9,383 bases of DNA from Candidatus Tayloriibacteriota bacterium (GTDB lineage Bacteria > Patescibacteriota > Minisyncoccia > Phycocordibacterales > JAKAEA01), in the NCBI GenBank assembly GCA_029288535.1, contig JARIGY010000022.1, forward strand, positions 1-9,383. The letters run 5' to 3'. The position numbers were made by a program, and so were the translations under genes. The notes beneath the pieces were generated by a model. That model did not search any database, was not told where the DNA came from, and was given only the letters and a program-made list of their open reading frames with translations. Positions 6,561-9,383 of the stretch are shown here, piece after piece. Position 1 is the stretch's first letter. Each line of letters opens with the position of its first letter.

Positions 6561-7667
6561 TTATTGTTTAAAATGCTTCGCTAGCTTCGGCCCGGTTTGA
6601 ACGGAGTAGTTCGAGTCCATCGCATCATATGCGGCAAGCGGAGTTTCCGTGAGTCGCTCAAAACGGATTTTGGCAATCGGCTGGCCTTGGCGGACGATCA
6701 GGTCTTCGAACGGACGCACTTCAAGCGTCAGCGGCCTGCCTTTGCCTTCGCTGTTTTTGCCCCATCCCCAGCCCGGGTCGATAAACCCGGCATAGTGCGA
6801 ACGGAATTCTCCCGATCTTTCATCCATCGGCACCATTTCGCAAGCGAGATCCGGCGGCACGCGCACCGCCTCGTGCGTTGAGAGAATATAGAATGCGTTC
6901 TTTTTCAGGTATATGTATCCGCCTTTCTTCTTTATCGGTTTGAAAAATTTCCTCGATTCGTAAAATTTTATTTTCGACAGATCGACGACATTATCGGAAA
7001 CCTCGCCGACATAACCGAGAACATCGTTTTCAAGGTCAAGCGTTAAAATGATGGAGCTGTCGTTGTCGCGGACTTTGATATCGGAATACTCATACGCTTC
7101 ACCTTTCTGACGCCAGAGGAGTTTGTGGCGTTTCATGGCGATTTCCAGCTCCAAATCATTGAGCCTGGTATCCCGATTGAAAAAGCGGAGCTGATTTAAG
7201 GAAACGCCGGAATACAGCAGCACAGGAAATGTTTTGGGCACGACTGAGATCCACAGTTCGCCTTTCCAGCCAAGCTTCACGGAATCATACCGCGATGTAC
7301 CGTCCGCCATGAGTCTGACATGCAGATCGATGCGCCCTGAAGTTGATTTCGGATTGCAGAATGCATACACAGATTCGGGCAAAGCCAATTGTTCATTGAG
7401 TCGAATCAAATATAATTGCTCGCGCTCAAGCGGCTTGGAAATAGAGTGCTTTGTCTTTTTTATCTGCTCAAGCACCTGACGGACAGTCTCGTGTTTCCTT
7501 GGCTGGAAGATCCCCTCGACTTTATATATTTCGTCCGATATGGAGAGGTCCAGAGATGAAGGTTTTACATTTTCCTCCTTTGCGTTAATAATGCAGCCCG
7601 CCTGAATCATTTCTAAAATCATCTGGCTTGGCAACGCGCCTTTCTTATCGGTAAGTTTCTGTTTCAT
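6561..7667 (-). CDS. dcd: Two-module dCTP deaminase (DCD family)
   Basis: Deaminates dCTP, giving dUTP for Dut. At 368 aa this is the long form built from two dUTPase-fold modules, not the short E. coli type (about 193 aa). The N-module has IQAGCIIN and PSSLDL (21-41) and NPKSTSGRIDLHVRL (105-119), the equivalent of the Ser/Arg substrate motif. The C-module has ERSGEFRSHYAGFIDPGWGW (283-302), where FIDPGWG matches the conserved hydrolase-fold loop, then LTLEVRP with Glu316 as candidate catalytic base, and GQPIAKIRF (328-336). The end, SNYSVQTGPKLAKHFKQ, is characteristic of the long family. Whether it stops at dUTP or also cleaves to dUMP cannot be told; the separate dut gene makes dUTP the simpler guess. 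It is first in the row, after a terminator and a possible promoter. No Shine-Dalgarno is visible. Confidence 0.93.
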   Translation of the reverse strand: MKQKLTDKKGALPSQMILEMIQAGCIINAKEENVKPSSLDLSISDEIYKVEGIFQPRKHETVRQVLEQIKKTKHSISKPLEREQLYLIRLNEQLALPESVYAFCNPKSTSGRIDLHVRLMADGTSRYDSVKLGWKGELWISVVPKTFPVLLYSGVSLNQLRFFNRDTRLNDLELEIAMKRHKLLWRQKGEAYEYSDIKVRDNDSSIILTLDLENDVLGYVGEVSDNVVDLSKIKFYESRKFFKPIKKKGGYIYLKKNAFYILSTHEAVRVPPDLACEMVPMDERSGEFRSHYAGFIDPGWGWGKNSEGKGRPLTLEVRPFEDLIVRQGQPIAKIRFERLTETPLAAYDAMDSNYSVQTGPKLAKHFKQ

Positions 7668-7691
7668 TTGGAATGTAACTTAGATAGACCC

Positions 7692-7721
7692 ATGATACCT
7701 GAGCTCCGATAAAAAGTACAA
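7692..7721 (-). promoter_or_regulatory. dcd: Possible promoter for the dcd-thyX-tmk row
   Basis: Between the terminator at 7743-7766 and dcd the minus strand has a weak TTGTAC -35 (7716-7721), an 18-bp spacer and a TATCAT -10 (7692-7697), about 25 nt before the ATG. Because a strong terminator precedes it, a promoter is expected here; the exact boxes are moderately convincing. Confidence 0.5.
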
Positions 7722-7742
7722 ATCAAATGTATGTTATAAAAA

Positions 7743-7766
7743 AGCCCCGCACATTCATGCGGGGCT
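7743..7766 (-). terminator. Strong intrinsic terminator after the 131-aa gene
   Basis: A perfect 9-bp stem, AGCCCCGCA/TGCGGGGCT (7743-7751 and 7758-7766), has a 6-nt loop and runs directly into TTTTTT then ATAAC on the minus strand. It is 25 nt downstream of the 131-aa gene's stop codon and insulates dcd from upstream transcription. Confidence 0.92.
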
Positions 7767-7791
7767 AAAGTTCGAAAATCCTTCAAAACGA

Positions 7792-8187
7792 TCACGGGTC
7801 AATCTTGGAAACATCCAGACGTTCGCCATCGACATGCAGGATGATTTCGCTCTTGTCTTGCGCCACCAGCACGATCTTACCCTTCTTCAGGTGAAAAACG
7901 TACTTTTTGGCAAGAAACTCAAACTGGCTGCGATCCGACGACCAGTAGAAACCAAAAGTACTCATGCCGACCGCATTGATCGCACTCCGAAAAGTATTGA
8001 TCACGCCGCGATGCGTGATGCCCAACTTCTTCCACTCGATCTCGATTTTGTTGAGCGCCCTAGTATCGATAAGATGCCGTTGGAAAATTTGCCAGAGAAT
8101 TTCCAGCTGCGCTGGGTCACTCTGATCAGAAGTCTTCAGCTGAAGCTCAAGCGCATTGACTCCGGCTTTCAACGATTCCTTGTTCAC
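7792..8187 (-). CDS. Unknown 131-aa protein in its own transcription unit
   Basis: Unrecognised. I start it at the GTG at 8187 (product MNKESLKAGVNALELQLK), not at the ATG 23 codons upstream, because a strong Shine-Dalgarno (GAAAGGAG) sits 5 nt before this GTG, and the upstream ATG overlaps the promoter. The N-terminal two thirds look helical: a helix at about 2-18, another at 25-52, and KKLGITHRGVINTFRSAINAVG (53-74), which has the rhythm of a helix-turn-helix but is not a confident match. The last third (about 88-128) alternates polar and hydrophobic residues like beta strands. There is no membrane segment, signal peptide or metal site. Promoter, ribosome site and terminator all belong to this gene alone, which supports it being real. 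A 10-bp palindrome over the -10 box could be an operator, so self-regulation is a speculative possibility. Confidence 0.82.
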   Translation of the reverse strand: MNKESLKAGVNALELQLKTSDQSDPAQLEILWQIFQRHLIDTRALNKIEIEWKKLGITHRGVINTFRSAINAVGMSTFGFYWSSDRSQFEFLAKKYVFHLKKGKIVLVAQDKSEIILHVDGERLDVSKIDP

Positions 8188-8192
8188 TTGTA

Positions 8193-8200
8193 CTCCTTTC
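8193..8200 (-). promoter_or_regulatory. Strong Shine-Dalgarno that fixes a GTG start
   Basis: The minus strand reads GAAAGGAG, then TACAA, then GTG (8185-8187). It is the only strong Shine-Dalgarno seen at a gene start in this window and decides the start of the 131-aa protein. Confidence 0.85.
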
Positions 8201-8220
8201 GTGTGTACATTCCTAGCTCT

Positions 8221-8249
8221 TGTATACAACATTTTATCTAGAAAGTCAA
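8221..8249 (-). promoter_or_regulatory. Promoter of the 131-aa gene with a palindrome over its -10 box
   Basis: Minus strand: TTGACT -35 (8244-8249), 17-bp spacer, TATACA -10 (8221-8226). The -10 lies inside a perfect 10-bp palindrome, TTGTATACAA (8220-8229), a possible repressor site. The predicted transcript starts near 8214 and has a leader of about 27 nt. Confidence 0.65.
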
Positions 8250-8259
8250 ATAACACAAA

Positions 8260-8275
8260 ATCCCCTTTCGGGGAT
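8260..8275 (-). terminator. Small GC-rich terminator after rplK
   Basis: A 6-bp stem, ATCCCC/GGGGAT, capped by a GAAA tetraloop, is followed on the minus strand by TTTGTGTTATTT. It lies 20 nt after the rplK stop and just before the promoter of the next gene. Confidence 0.75.
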
Positions 8276-8295
8276 GTGCGTGAAATTATTTACTA

Positions 8296-8718
8296 TTATT
8301 TTACATCAACTCCCATCGAGCGGGCCGAGCCTTCGATGATCCGCATTGCGGCTTCGAGGCTTGCGGCGTTCAGATCCACCATTTTCTTCTCAGCGATGAC
8401 TTTGACCTGAGCTTTTGTGATAGTGCCGATCTTGACGGTATTGGGCTTGCCCGAACCTGATTCCTTGCCGATCGCCTTCAGGATCATCTGCGATGCCGGT
8501 TCGGTCTTGTAAATGAGCTTGTAGGTGCGGTCTTCGTAGACTTCGATGATCGTAGGGACGACTTCGCCGACGCGGGTCTTGGTCTCGTCATTGAACCGCT
8601 TTACGAATTCGCCGATGTTGATGCCGGCCTGTCCGAGCGCAGGGCCAAGGGCCTGGCCAGGAACGGCTTTGCCGCCGGGAATCTGAAGTTTGAGTTGTTT
8701 GGTGATTTTCTTTGCCAT
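8296..8718 (-). CDS. rplK: 50S ribosomal protein L11 (uL11)
   Basis: Binds the GTPase-associated centre of 23S rRNA at the base of the factor-binding stalk; 140 aa, full length. The N-terminal domain begins MAKKITKQLKLQIPGGKAVP, and GPALGQAGINIGEF (25-38) is clear. The C-terminal rRNA-binding domain has GSGKPNTVKIGTIT and ends in RIIEGSARSMGVDVK. The normally proline-rich hinge (NPxPPVGPALG in most bacteria) is changed: residues 20-26 read PGQALGP, so Pro22 and Pro23 (E. coli numbering, identical here) are Gln and Ala, while Pro26 is kept. The ATG at 8718 gives the normal N-terminus; no Shine-Dalgarno is visible. It lies downstream of nusG as in many bacteria, but rplA does not follow: a terminator and an unrelated gene do. 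Confidence 0.96.
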   Translation of the reverse strand: MAKKITKQLKLQIPGGKAVPGQALGPALGQAGINIGEFVKRFNDETKTRVGEVVPTIIEVYEDRTYKLIYKTEPASQMILKAIGKESGSGKPNTVKIGTITKAQVKVIAEKKMVDLNAASLEAAMRIIEGSARSMGVDVK

Positions 8719-8757
8719 ATAAGTTTAGTTAACGTTGAAGCGCGTAACAGTCGCTCT

Positions 8758-8785
8758 ATAATACTGATTTTTAAAATAATGTCCA
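8758..8785 (-). promoter_or_regulatory. rplK: Candidate rplK promoter
   Basis: Minus strand: TGGACA (8780-8785, 5 of 6 with TTGACA), 16-bp spacer, TATTAT (8758-8763, 5 of 6 with TATAAT). The transcript would start near 8751, leaving a leader of about 33 nt. The -35 box abuts the end of the structured segment upstream. Confidence 0.55.
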
Positions 8786-8868
8786 ATCTCCCCCGGCGTC
8801 TTGCAGTTGGGTCCCATCCCAACTTCACCTCTTATAAACAAGAGGGGTGCCTGGAGGGCGGGGAGATT
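8785..8868 (-). ncRNA. Structured RNA segment between nusG and rplK
   Basis: On the minus strand a 9-bp closing stem, AATCTCCCC (8860-8868) with GGGGAGATT (8785-8793), encloses a small GCC/GGC hairpin near 8849-8859, a CCTCTT/AAGAGG hairpin (8828-8845) and a perfect 7-bp AGTTGGG/CCCAACT hairpin (8805-8824). Together they form a cloverleaf-like junction. The 5' side overlaps the nusG stop codon (8867-8869). It is not a tRNA: the T-loop signature and CCA end are absent. There is no T-run directly after it. It could be a ribosomal-protein leader on nusG-rplK transcripts, a processing site or an imperfect terminator. I do not recognise the family. Confidence 0.55.
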
Positions 8869-9383
8869 ATGTCTTCCTGATCTGCAAAAAGTCGAGCTCC
8901 ACCGGCGTTTCGCGGCCGAACATGCTGACAAGCACTTTGACTTTGCCGCGCTCCTCGTCGACTTCGCTGACTTTGCCTTCAAGATCCTTGAACGGCCCGT
9001 CGGAGATCATGATCTGGTCGCCCGGCTCGAGGTCGATATTGTGCTTGACCGTATCGGTACTCATGCGCTTGAAAAGCGATTCGAGTTCGCTAGCCGCTAC
9101 AGGGACAGGATAGACTCCTGATCCTACGAAACCGGTTACGCGCGGCGTGTTGCGGACGACATACCATGAGTCGTCGGTTACGATCATGTCTACGAGAATG
9201 TAGCCGGGGTAGATCTTTTCCTCTTCTTCGATGCGCTTGCCGCCTTTGACCTTGAACTTCTTTTCGGTCGGAACGATCACGCTGAAAATCTTGTTCTGCA
9301 TTCCCAGGGATTCGATGCGCTGGCGCAAGTTGCGGGCCACGGCGTTTTCATAGCCGGCATAGGTGTGGATCACGTACCAATTT
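8867..9383 (-). CDS. nusG: Transcription factor NusG, missing its first residues
   Basis: NusG binds the RNA polymerase clamp, aids processivity, and links polymerase to Rho or to ribosomal protein S10. The window shows 171 residues, starting NWYVIHTYAGYENAVARNLR; the true start lies beyond the right edge, so the GTG at 9373 is an internal Val codon (V4 of the visible part). The NGN domain includes ESLGM, a lysine-rich loop, KIYPGYILVDM (56-66) and SWYVVRNTPRVTGFVG (72-87). The C-terminal KOW domain covers about 118-171, with GDQIMISDGPFKDLEGKV (121-138) and FLQIRKT at the end. Probably only a few residues are missing. It precedes rplK by 148 nt, occupied by the structured segment and a candidate promoter. 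Confidence 0.96.
   Translation of the reverse strand, partial: NWYVIHTYAGYENAVARNLRQRIESLGMQNKIFSVIVPTEKKFKVKGGKRIEEEEKIYPGYILVDMIVTDDSWYVVRNTPRVTGFVGSGVYPVPVAASELESLFKRMSTDTVKHNIDLEPGDQIMISDGPFKDLEGKVSEVDEERGKVKVLVSMFGRETPVELDFLQIRKT

Noticed and set aside
5907..6584. Plus-strand ORF of 225 codons
   Set aside because: Antisense to thyX, with no recognisable domain, promoter or ribosome site.
8785..8868. tRNA gene in the nusG-rplK spacer
   Set aside because: The cloverleaf-like pairing lacks the GTTCGA T-loop, a 7-nt anticodon loop and a CCA end on either strand.
9371..9373. GTG as the nusG start
   Set aside because: The frame stays open to the window edge and encodes NWY before it, matching the conserved WYVIHTY of NusG. 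The GTG is an internal Val.
1..9383. CRISPR array, defence island or prophage
   Set aside because: No regularly spaced repeats, cas, nuclease, integrase or phage structural genes were seen. Nearly all coding sequence is housekeeping.

Overview
The window is the end of a contig: its first 31 bases are a leftover Illumina Nextera (Tn5) adapter, not genomic DNA. Every supported gene lies on the minus strand, so transcription runs from right to left. The gene set, very short spacers, near absence of Shine-Dalgarno sequences, an internally duplicated ThyX-like protein, a two-module Dcd, and an rplK with no rplA after it all suggest a member of the Patescibacteria (Candidate Phyla Radiation), perhaps a parcubacterial lineage. 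This is inference from gene content; no rRNA is present.

Layout in transcription order: (1) the 3' part of nusG (8867-9383), then a densely structured 84-nt segment (8785-8868), a candidate promoter, and rplK (8296-8718) closed by a small GC-rich hairpin at 8260-8275. (2) A self-contained unit with a promoter, a strong Shine-Dalgarno, a GTG-initiated 131-aa protein of unknown function (7792-8187) and a strong terminator (7743-7766). (3) A tightly packed row: dcd, thyX, tmk, glyA, a 127-aa unknown protein, dut, argS (7667 down to 719), with spacers of 9, 4, 37, 2, 26 and 1 nt. (4) A near-consensus promoter touching the end of argS, a roughly 140-nt structured leader, a 64-codon hydrophobic small ORF, a bidirectional-looking terminator, and the first 81 codons of ileS, cut by the adapter.

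The third block is an almost complete dTMP pathway. Dcd deaminates dCTP to dUTP, Dut hydrolyses dUTP to dUMP, GlyA makes methylene-tetrahydrofolate from serine, ThyX uses that to methylate dUMP, and Tmk phosphorylates dTMP. ThyX releases tetrahydrofolate rather than dihydrofolate, so no dihydrofolate reductase is needed, and none is seen here. The 127-aa unknown protein sits inside this block between glyA and dut.

The points most worth a second look are the two structured non-coding segments (nusG-rplK and argS-ileS), the ThyX-like protein in which the usual active-site signature looks split between two homologous halves, and the two small unknown proteins. No CRISPR array, tRNA, rRNA, insertion sequence or obvious defence or mobile system was seen.
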